DNA from: CAYZGU01 sp964478165
GTDB taxonomy: Bacteria > Poribacteria > WGA-4E > JAJDTR01
DNA: 64,000 nt
Direction of reading: 5' to 3'
Assembly (NCBI GenBank): GCA_964478165.1
Contig: CAYZGU010000038.1
Location: 101,053-165,052, forward strand
The translations under genes and the position numbers were made by a program. The notes below the pieces were generated by a model. The model saw nothing but the letters and a program-made list of their open reading frames with translations, did not search any database and was not told the origin of the DNA. Positions 48,899 to 57,061 of the stretch are shown one piece after another; within the stretch, counting starts at the first letter, position 1, and the number at the start of each line of letters is the position of its first letter.

Positions 48899-51800
48899 CT
48901 ACTTGATTATTGCCATGCGCTTCACTGCGCTGAAGTCCCCCGCCTGTAGGTGATAGAAGTAAAGTCCACTCGAAACAGGGGCCCCTATTAATGATTTTCC
49001 GTCCCAATATGCTGCTTTTGATTGCTTCCTATAAGACCCCGCCTTCTGGTGTCCTAGATTCAAACGACAAACCAGGCCCCCAGCAGCATCATAAATTGAA
49101 ATACGCACCTCCGCATCAAGTCCCAGCTGATAGGGAATCCACGTTTCCGGATTAAATGGATTTGGATAATTGGACAACAGTTTCGTTTCGCTGATAGCGG
49201 TTACTGTATTATCCAACCAGTCACGGAGTACACGCTTTGCAGCTTGTGCTTCCAAAGATGGACTCCGGAGAAGTTCCAAACTGGAGAGGGCTTGTTGTAC
49301 ACGATTCAACTCAATCTCCGACAGTGACAAGGCTGAGCTAAATGCGGACGGCGAAGCTACTTGTTCGCCAAACCGTGAAGCAACGGAAATAAGATCCAAG
49401 ACGTCAACTACCCCGTCACGATTGACATCAACGACAGAATCCCCAGGTAAAGTTTGACCAAATCGACTAGCGACAATAACCAAATCGAAGAGATTGACAA
49501 GACCATCGAAATTCACGTCTTCAGGGTTTCGGAATTCTAATCCTTCTGCAAATCGAGTTGCTGATACAACACCGCGAAACCCGCCGAGATGAATTCGAAA
49601 ATCAGGGACACTAACGTAGTTATCTCGATGGGCGCAGCGTGTGACATGCTTTTCATTGAGCCAACACGCTCCGCGCAACACGTGGTGCTTACCCTTCGCC
49701 GGACCTGTGGGATTTGACCATTCTCGCGGCGTACGGTAGTATGTAGGATGATACCAGTCCAGGACCCACTCCCACACGTTACCAATCATGTCATATGCTC
49801 CGTAAGGACTCGCCCCCTTGGGATAGCGTCCAACGCGTGTTGTCCTGTGTGGTCCTTTTTCCCATGAGTTCAACCGAGTCGCGTCCCACTCGTTGCCCCA
49901 CGGATACATGCGGCCATCCGTACCCCGGGACGCCTTTTCCCATTCCGCTTCAGTTGGCAATCGTTTCCCTACCCATTTCAAGTACGCCAACGCATCATTG
50001 TAACTCACCTGGACAACAGGATGATTCATTTTGCCTCGAATGTTATCCCCAGCGCCTCTAGGAGATTTCCATGATGCACCTCGGGGACGGGGCCAGACAT
50101 TCGAACCCTCCCATAAATATCCCCAACCTTGCTTTTCAGCGTCCGTGAGGTATCCCGTGGCTTCAGTGAATTTCTCAAACTGTGCGTTCGTCACCTCGTA
50201 TTTGTCGATATAAAACGAATCCACATAGACCCGATGTTGCGGCTGTTCGTGCGCAAAAATCTCCTTGAGCGCGACCGCGTCCCTTCTGCCCCGCACAATT
50301 TTCTGAAGCTGCGCATGGCTTGTCCCCATGACAAATTCACCTGCCGGAACCAGCACCATTGTTCCATTATCTTTTGGGTGTACAAGCTCCGCGCCCGCAG
50401 CCTCCTCACGCACCTGCGTGCTTAATGCCGGAATCTGTATTTTCAATGTCTCACCAGTAGATAGGTTTACTGTGGCATTGGCTGTTGTTCGGTCAAAATT
50501 CACAACAATTAGGCAATTTGATCCTTCGTTCTTGAATGAAACCGCTTTAATTAGATCCCTGTCTGTCTGTAACCAATGAACGTTATTCTTGGCAACAGTT
50601 CGCGTTAACTGACTGCCACCACTGATGAGGAAATAGGCCTGTTCACGAATAACATCGCCTTGCCGATATCGACGCCGATGTGATTCAGGTTCATAGTCTA
50701 TTCGCTCACAAATCTGGCCATTCCAGATATTCCTATTCTCCGCTCGGATACGAAATCGGCCATTGTCAGAAAGACTAATTATGCCAAACTTGTCGTCTAT
50801 GTTAATCCATTTTGAATCAATCGTCGTGCTCACGCTCGTCCCTCGAGAGCCCCGAAGAGGCGTAATATTATCCTCCCAATAAATGTTTCGCAAATTATCA
50901 TTGAAGATGTCGTTTGGCAGTTGATACGATAGACCAGATTGTTTGGTCACATTGATCGATTCTTTTGCTACCAAGTACTCGATCATCACAGCCAACTGTT
51001 TCTTGGGCAGTGCTGTGAAACTAATGTAATGGTCAATGCTGTAAAGGCCATTCCGCTTTCCTTCCTGAAGATGTCCCGTGGTGACAAATCCATCGTCAAT
51101 AACTTCTGAATTATGGCGCTGGGTTGTATCGTGCATATCAGCATTTTCAACAACAACCTCTCCGATGAGATTACCTTCCGCCCATTCGACCATATAGTCG
51201 TCACCAGGAACAAATAAGGCCATCGGATAGCGCCTGGACAAATGCTCCCAACTAAATGATGCGAATAGCGTTTTATCTCGGGAATATAGGAACTGACAGT
51301 ATTTACTGTAGAAACTTCCCTCGGTCTTTTGTTGAAATATGTCTGGGTCTTCTGCCCGAATTGGGGATACGAACTGATGAAGCAGGTATGCTAGGCCAAG
51401 ATTCGCATAACAATCGGTTTCATAGATCACCGGCCAACCTGAGCGCTGGTACCCAAACCTCCGGCTGAAGATGCTCCCGCTAACATTCTGAGCTTGTTCC
51501 CACTGAAAAGCTCCAAATCGAAGTTGTTCAATGAATCGTGCATCCGCGTCACCAAATTCATTCTGCAGCAAGACCAACATCGGAACGATGAAGTAAGGGC
51601 CGTATACGTGTCGCGCCCAATCTTTACCTTGCATGTAAGCAAATCGCCCAGAATAGAGATGCGTTCCCTTAAGTACATTCCAAACATCCAAAACATGATG
51701 GAAGAGAGATTCCGGAACTGATTGACCATGACTAACAAACGCGTAGTACGCCCATGTAAGCGAGTGTAGGGGAACAGCAATATAATCGAACTGGTAAGCA

Positions 51801-52639
51801 CCATGGCCCTCAAGGGTAAAATCTGGGTGAACATTGGTGGTGTAAACCCATTGGTTAACGGGTTTATCGTCGACAATGGTCGTATCCTGACTATCTTGTG
51901 CGACTGACAACGTGTTCATGAAAAATTCCTGAGCCTTAAGACGCCAACTGCTCGCATTGGGGTGAGTTGGATAGAGGTTCACTGCCCAAGCAAGTACTTC
52001 AGAATTCATCGCGTTGAATTCAGCATGTGTATCATCATACACACGGGATGCCGCGGGATATTTTAGCTGGTAGTTCGCTTCGTTGACCACTACGCGTCGC
52101 ATAGCACGTTTCTCTATAGGAGTTAAATCTCCCCAAATGAGACGTGCGCCTGCCACCGCCTTCGAGATAACCCATGGTGCTAGCCATTGTTCAGGCTGTT
52201 TCCCCCACTTTCTTCCATCTGTACAGACTCTGTTTCCAGAAATGTGCGTGTCTGTCAGATATCGAAGTGCGGCTCGTGCTCGATCTAAAAGCTGATTTCG
52301 CTCAACCCCTGAGACCGCAGCATCGTAAGCTTCATCTGTCGCAAGAAGTGCATATACGAAGATGAAATTCGCGTGAGACCGCATTTGATTATGATCGTGT
52401 GCGCCGGTACCAAAATATCCCAATTGAGAATCACCACGATAGTTACTATGCCACAACTTCTCCGCATATCGCGGGAACTCCTGTAATAATGAAATGTAGT
52501 CTGAACTGTCTGGGAACCCAGACAGAAGATGAGAATCTGAATCAGGTGGGGATCCCGGAAGATCGGTAGTATAGTGAAAAGAAAGCACCAACAGAATCAA
52601 CGATATAATCCGGGGCAGTGTTTTTTGGGTCATCAACAA
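48899..52639 (-). CDS. Secreted multidomain protein: lyase-like, FGE-sulfatase-like, dockerin-like and sorting domains
   Basis: This 1246-residue exoprotein starts with a signal peptide (about residues 8-22). Residues about 60-650 form an (alpha/alpha)-toroid plus beta-sandwich of the polysaccharide lyase/heparinase kind, with VHPDFTLEGHGAYQFDY as a probable catalytic stretch. Residues about 760-1035 form an FGE/SUMF1-type domain (LVPAGEFVMG, LPTEAEWEKASRG, GNVWEWVLDW, GGFRGV). Its LRGACW lacks the Cys arrangement of a true formylglycine enzyme. Residues about 1041-1095 hold two calcium loops of dockerin type (DVNFDGLVNLFDL, DVNRDGVVDVLDL). The last 90 residues begin SNYPNPFNPETWIPYQL and form the C-terminal sorting-type domain. 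It shares that domain with the next gene, on the opposite strand. It probably attacks a sulfated or uronic polysaccharide outside the cell. Confidence 0.8.
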   Translation of the reverse strand: MLMTQKTLPRIISLILLVLSFHYTTDLPGSPPDSDSHLLSGFPDSSDYISLLQEFPRYAEKLWHSNYRGDSQLGYFGTGAHDHNQMRSHANFIFVYALLATDEAYDAAVSGVERNQLLDRARAALRYLTDTHISGNRVCTDGRKWGKQPEQWLAPWVISKAVAGARLIWGDLTPIEKRAMRRVVVNEANYQLKYPAASRVYDDTHAEFNAMNSEVLAWAVNLYPTHPNASSWRLKAQEFFMNTLSVAQDSQDTTIVDDKPVNQWVYTTNVHPDFTLEGHGAYQFDYIAVPLHSLTWAYYAFVSHGQSVPESLFHHVLDVWNVLKGTHLYSGRFAYMQGKDWARHVYGPYFIVPMLVLLQNEFGDADARFIEQLRFGAFQWEQAQNVSGSIFSRRFGYQRSGWPVIYETDCYANLGLAYLLHQFVSPIRAEDPDIFQQKTEGSFYSKYCQFLYSRDKTLFASFSWEHLSRRYPMALFVPGDDYMVEWAEGNLIGEVVVENADMHDTTQRHNSEVIDDGFVTTGHLQEGKRNGLYSIDHYISFTALPKKQLAVMIEYLVAKESINVTKQSGLSYQLPNDIFNDNLRNIYWEDNITPLRGSRGTSVSTTIDSKWINIDDKFGIISLSDNGRFRIRAENRNIWNGQICERIDYEPESHRRRYRQGDVIREQAYFLISGGSQLTRTVAKNNVHWLQTDRDLIKAVSFKNEGSNCLIVVNFDRTTANATVNLSTGETLKIQIPALSTQVREEAAGAELVHPKDNGTMVLVPAGEFVMGTSHAQLQKIVRGRRDAVALKEIFAHEQPQHRVYVDSFYIDKYEVTNAQFEKFTEATGYLTDAEKQGWGYLWEGSNVWPRPRGASWKSPRGAGDNIRGKMNHPVVQVSYNDALAYLKWVGKRLPTEAEWEKASRGTDGRMYPWGNEWDATRLNSWEKGPHRTTRVGRYPKGASPYGAYDMIGNVWEWVLDWYHPTYYRTPREWSNPTGPAKGKHHVLRGACWLNEKHVTRCAHRDNYVSVPDFRIHLGGFRGVVSATRFAEGLEFRNPEDVNFDGLVNLFDLVIVASRFGQTLPGDSVVDVNRDGVVDVLDLISVASRFGEQVASPSAFSSALSLSEIELNRVQQALSSLELLRSPSLEAQAAKRVLRDWLDNTVTAISETKLLSNYPNPFNPETWIPYQLGLDAEVRISIYDAAGGLVCRLNLGHQKAGSYRKQSKAAYWDGKSLIGAPVSSGLYFYHLQAGDFSAVKRMAIIK

Positions 52640-53183
52640 ACTTGTGGAATCTCAATTCTCAAACATCAAGATTTGTGTGGATGGATTTGGAACTTCTGGT
52701 GCTTTACGCCGGTGTAAGACCACTAATCTACTAACACCGTCCATGGTTGCGATAGTGAGGGATACACCGCAGTCCTCTCTTTGGACAAGTACCGGAACCG
52801 TTCCTTTCTCCCGATATTATATTCGATCTTCGTGGAAAGATCAAATGCTTTCTTTGACCCTCTGGCGCTTAAGTCGGACCACAGCTATAAAGCCTGAACC
52901 TATTTGCGCCTTGGCTTTTAGTAATACAAAGTTGGTTCCCTTACGTGTGGCGAAAAACTGCTAACGCCTCTCGGAATTGACTTTAAGTAATAGGTTATGA
53001 TAACATGCCCCATATCGCATCGGTGTTAGAGGATTTCCGCAATAACAATTCTGTCTGGAGATTTTGCTCTCTTCCACGACCCGCGAAATGAGCACACAAA
53101 GCGGTTATGCCTAAATGCTGGGAGTTACTCCATTTCTTCCATTCGACACTCGAACAAACTCTGTCTACGGAGATTGAGTTCGT
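52640..53183. other. Divergent intergenic region between two exoprotein genes
   Basis: This 544-base gap must hold both promoters. On the plus strand TTGACT (52977-52982), 18 bases and TAACAT (53001-53006) form a moderate sigma-70 candidate for the metallopeptidase gene, implying a leader of about 170 bases. I see no convincing promoter on the minus strand. Confidence 0.4.
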
Positions 53184-56100
53184 ATGTACCGCATCTTCTT
53201 TCTTTGTTCCTTGTATTTAAGCGCAAACTTAGCTAACGCCGAACCCCTTGCGTCACGCACAGTGGACCCTAACTGGCGCTGCGGAACTCCTGCCCTCCGT
53301 AGCATGAACTCTTCACGGGTTCCGGTTCAACAAATAGAAGAAACTCCATCCTCTCCTGCAGCCCCAGTCCACGTAGGCCAGATTGAACGATTCTTCACGC
53401 ACATCCCGGAGCAATCGGTAAAAGGCACGTGTATTGCCATTGGAGAACACATATACCTTTATGTTGAAAATTCGATGTTGCTTCAGAACATGATGACTCA
53501 GGCTGAAGCAAGTGAGATAGTAAAGGAATTTGATTCTCACATATACCCACAAGTTCATAGGTGGATTGGATTAGAATGGCGTCCAGGGCTAGACCGAGAT
53601 ACAAAAATAACGCTGTTGATGCACGACGTGGGTTTAAACGGTTCAGGAGCAGGTTTTGGTGGATATTTTTCATCACGAGATCAAAACCCTACTGGACTCA
53701 ATAGCAACTGCCGAGAAATTGTTTTCATGGACATTTTCCAGTTCAAAGAGCGTTCTCGCTTTACTTTCTACAACAGTCTTGCACATGAGTTCACACACCT
53801 TGTAAACTGGTTCCAGAACGGCGGACATTCTGATGAACGTTGGCTCGAGGAAGGACTTGCGTCGTTCGCAGAATGGGCAATTTATGGAAACATTCACACA
53901 CTCTTCGTTGATGGATACTTCGAGAATCCAAGCGTTTCACTGACTTCGGGGAACACCGCAGATGTCTATTACGGAGGCGCATTTATGCTGCTTCTTTATC
54001 TTTTTGAACATCATGGAGGCCAACGCTTCATTCGTGAACTCGCACGTCAAGATGTCTTGGGAATACAAGGCATCAATGCTGCTCTAACAGCTTTGAATCG
54101 GCCGGAACGATTCGCAGATGTATTCCAAAACTGGGCCCTTGCAAATTTCGTCAATGATCTCAGACGCGGAGGCCAGCTGGGTTACTCGAACATGCCAAAT
54201 CAACGGGTAAATTCCGCTGTTCACCGAATATCTAACTTTCCAATCAGTCGATCGGGCAAATTGAAAGATTGGGGGGTGCAGTACGTGGAATTTCGTAACC
54301 TCCCAAACCAAATCGAGATTGCTTTAGACGGTACGGGCGATGGAATTTTGTATGCCCAGATCGCGCGACTCTCGAACAATGATCAGAGTACCGTCCAACC
54401 GGTCGTTTTCGATGAAGGGAATCATGGACTCATTGCGTTAACAGGCTTAACACGGAGTGACCGGGTGATAATGATGGTGACGACTACTACAGCTCAGTCT
54501 TTCCGGTATGAGGCAACCGTTGATGGCACTTCCAGCATTGTTGTTGGCCCGCCTCGCGTATTAGGTACGTCAACTGCGACTGCGAATACAACCACAAAAT
54601 CAATTGGGAAGAGGTCTAAACTGAGTTATAAGAGGTCAAATATCGACTTCAGACTCGAACCAATAACACAGGTACACTTGTCCAGTAATTATCAGGACGT
54701 CTGCATCGTAGGTGAACTTGCTTACGTGGTAAGCGACTGGGGTTTGGAAATTTTCAATCTGACAACGCCCAGCCAACCTAAGCAGATTGGAGAGATTGCA
54801 ACGCCGGGAAATGCACAGGGAATCGTCGTGCATGAAAACACAGCCTATGTGGCAGACGGTGATGGCGGTGTAGTCATTATTGACGTAAATCAGTCCAATG
54901 CCCCCAAACTGACAAAAATCATCGGGGGATTCGAACATGTACGCTGCATTCACATTGCTAACAGGAACGCATACGTGGTTGATGTCAAACAGGGACTGAA
55001 GATCTTTAGTCTGAAGGAATTACTTAACGGGACGAATCCACAACCTATTGGTGCATTTTACACAACCGGGGCGGCTCTAGACGTGTCGGTTGATAGAAAT
55101 ATGATCTACCTAAGTGATGAGAACCTAGGTTTTCACATTCTCGATTTTGAACTCGTCGACATTCCGGCTTTTGCAGGGATTGTTAGAACGCTTGCCTTTG
55201 ACTTCGATGTTGCAGATGGCTACGCCTACGTGGCCTCGGGCAACTTCCAGATTATTGACATGCGAAACCGACTTGAGCCAGAGATCATCTCGAGCATTCA
55301 AACGCCCGGACTCGCAACGCAAGTCAAATATAAAGACGGGTATGCCTATCTTACAGATCAGCAGTCGGGACTATATATCATAGATGTTCACGATCGTCAG
55401 GAGCCCAAGACCATCGCGGTTCAGCCTTTATTAAACGGCACAGTTGGCTTAGACATTCTCGAAATCAACGGGAAAGGAAAATTCGCATGCGTTGCCAATG
55501 GAAAAAATGGTCTGCAAATAATCTCCCTCAAGAACCCAGCGGCTCCAGAATGGCTTCATCATTACGATGCATCAGGCGAGGCTTACGGTCTAGACATCGT
55601 AGGAACAGCAGATGGAAGACGCATGGCGTACATTGCTGATGGTGCCGCCGGGCTCAAGATTGTCGAAATCAAGGATGCCTTTAATGCAGTTTTAACGCAT
55701 CATATACCGCTTGATGGGATTGCGGCCGATGTGCGGGTTGAAAACGGACATGCTTTCATCGCCGCGGCAGAACGTGGCCTGCTCATTCTGGACATAGAGA
55801 ATGCTGACAATCCTAGAATGGTTGCGCACATCCAGACAGCCCATCCCGCCTGGGGAATTGAAATCAAACGAGGACATGCCTACGTGTGTGCGGATGAATT
55901 GATTGTGGTTGACAGCCGTACGCCAGAAGATAGCCGCATTGTTACACAACGGGCCATGCCCGGCAGTGCTTATCGGATAACAATCGCTAATCAACAGGGT
56001 TACGTCGTTGCGCTTGATGGTGGCCTACAGATTTTCGATCTGGCTGATCCCCTTAATCCGCGCGCGATCGGCAGCTATCAAACACCGGGGAACGCAACAA

Positions 56101-56792
56101 ACATTGCGATTGCTGGAAACAAAGGATATCTACTGGATAGTCTATCGGGGCTGCAGATCGTCGAGCTAGATGAACCACAACGTCCTGAGACTATCGCTGA
56201 ATACCAAACCAACGCACTACCCATTGCTGCGCAGATTAGCGGAGACTATCTTTACCTCCTTAATCAGAGGCATTTACAGATCATCAACTCGCGCAATCAT
56301 GAGTTAATCTCAAGTCCCCATTTCCAGGCAGCACTGCGATTTCCATCCGAAATCGTTGTGATTAATGATGCTGTTTACGTCACAGATCTCTACGATCTAC
56401 GCATCTTCAAAACCAACGAACGGTTATTTGACCTTTCGGTGCCAGATGCTGCCATATTTGAGGAACCGTTGAACCAGCGACAACCTATTATAGCTCAATA
56501 TAAGAACCGACTCAGGCAGAACTTCCCCAACCCTTTCAATCCCGAGACATGGATTCCTTACGAAGTTGGATTGGGGGGAAATGCTGAACTTCAGATTTAC
56601 AACACCCAGGGAACCTTGATTCATCGACTAAATCTGGGCCATAAAATGCCTGGAACGTACGCCACTCGAGACCGCGCGGCATATTGGGATGGGAGGAGTA
56701 AAGGCGGTGAATTGTTTTCAAGCGGAACCTACTTCTATCGAATCATAGTAGGAAATTTTAGTGCGGTACGACAAATGGTCATTCTAAAGTAA
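53184..56792 (+). CDS. Secreted zinc metallopeptidase with LVIVD beta-propeller and sorting-type domain
   Basis: This 1202-residue exoprotein has a short signal peptide (MYRIFFLCSLYLSANLANA). Residues about 70-400 form a metallopeptidase domain resembling M30 (hyicolysin): HEFTH at 201-205 supplies two zinc ligands and the catalytic Glu202, and WLEEGLASFAEW at about 220-231 supplies the downstream Glu ligand. Residues about 490-1090 are a long run of LVIVD-type repeats, each with phrases like AYVADGDGGVVIIDV, expected to form one or two beta-propellers. The last 90 residues begin RQNFPNPFNPETWIPYEV and end in SSGTYFYRII, the same sorting-type domain as in the adjacent 1246-residue protein. 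Peptidase activity outside the cell is likely. The target is unknown. Confidence 0.85.
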   Translation: MYRIFFLCSLYLSANLANAEPLASRTVDPNWRCGTPALRSMNSSRVPVQQIEETPSSPAAPVHVGQIERFFTHIPEQSVKGTCIAIGEHIYLYVENSMLLQNMMTQAEASEIVKEFDSHIYPQVHRWIGLEWRPGLDRDTKITLLMHDVGLNGSGAGFGGYFSSRDQNPTGLNSNCREIVFMDIFQFKERSRFTFYNSLAHEFTHLVNWFQNGGHSDERWLEEGLASFAEWAIYGNIHTLFVDGYFENPSVSLTSGNTADVYYGGAFMLLLYLFEHHGGQRFIRELARQDVLGIQGINAALTALNRPERFADVFQNWALANFVNDLRRGGQLGYSNMPNQRVNSAVHRISNFPISRSGKLKDWGVQYVEFRNLPNQIEIALDGTGDGILYAQIARLSNNDQSTVQPVVFDEGNHGLIALTGLTRSDRVIMMVTTTTAQSFRYEATVDGTSSIVVGPPRVLGTSTATANTTTKSIGKRSKLSYKRSNIDFRLEPITQVHLSSNYQDVCIVGELAYVVSDWGLEIFNLTTPSQPKQIGEIATPGNAQGIVVHENTAYVADGDGGVVIIDVNQSNAPKLTKIIGGFEHVRCIHIANRNAYVVDVKQGLKIFSLKELLNGTNPQPIGAFYTTGAALDVSVDRNMIYLSDENLGFHILDFELVDIPAFAGIVRTLAFDFDVADGYAYVASGNFQIIDMRNRLEPEIISSIQTPGLATQVKYKDGYAYLTDQQSGLYIIDVHDRQEPKTIAVQPLLNGTVGLDILEINGKGKFACVANGKNGLQIISLKNPAAPEWLHHYDASGEAYGLDIVGTADGRRMAYIADGAAGLKIVEIKDAFNAVLTHHIPLDGIAADVRVENGHAFIAAAERGLLILDIENADNPRMVAHIQTAHPAWGIEIKRGHAYVCADELIVVDSRTPEDSRIVTQRAMPGSAYRITIANQQGYVVALDGGLQIFDLADPLNPRAIGSYQTPGNATNIAIAGNKGYLLDSLSGLQIVELDEPQRPETIAEYQTNALPIAAQISGDYLYLLNQRHLQIINSRNHELISSPHFQAALRFPSEIVVINDAVYVTDLYDLRIFKTNERLFDLSVPDAAIFEEPLNQRQPIIAQYKNRLRQNFPNPFNPETWIPYEVGLGGNAELQIYNTQGTLIHRLNLGHKMPGTYATRDRAAYWDGRSKGGELFSSGTYFYRIIVGNFSAVRQMVILK

Positions 56793-56812
56793 GATTTAAA
56801 AACGCTACACCT

Positions 56813-57061
56813 TTAGGTCTCAATCCGATACAGTGCTAACGCCTTCTCTTTTGACACGTTGCCAGACGGAATTTCTAGAACTTCAAAAACCTCTTTACGA
56901 TCCTCGTCGAAGATGATCGTTAGAATGTCACCAATTGCAAGCTCTTTGCCTGGCTTAGCTCTTTCGCCATTGACTAAAATATTACCAGCGTTACAAACAG
57001 TATTGGCCACTGTCCGACGTTTAACGATTCGGCTCAGTTGTAGGTACTTGTCCAAGCGCAT
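56813..57061 (-). CDS. rqcP: S4-domain RNA-binding protein (RqcP/Hsp15-like)
   Basis: This 82-residue protein is one S4 RNA-binding domain: MRLDKYLQLSRIVKRRTVAN, then GNILVNGERAKPGKELAIGD, the standard order. It matches RqcP/YabO and Hsp15-like proteins, which bind the large ribosomal subunit with peptidyl-tRNA and help the RqcH quality-control pathway add alanine tails. Between RqcP and Hsp15 the short length favours RqcP. GAGG lies seven bases before ATG 57061. Its first 41 bases overlap the end of lon in another frame, so it is translationally coupled to lon. Tail-marked proteins are degraded by ClpXP, whose genes lie just upstream. Confidence 0.85.
   Translation of the reverse strand: MRLDKYLQLSRIVKRRTVANTVCNAGNILVNGERAKPGKELAIGDILTIIFDEDRKEVFEVLEIPSGNVSKEKALALYRIET

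Noticed and set aside
49537..50361. Active formylglycine-generating enzyme
   Set aside because: The FGE-like domain lacks the paired cysteines of the catalytic site, so sulfatase activation is not supported.
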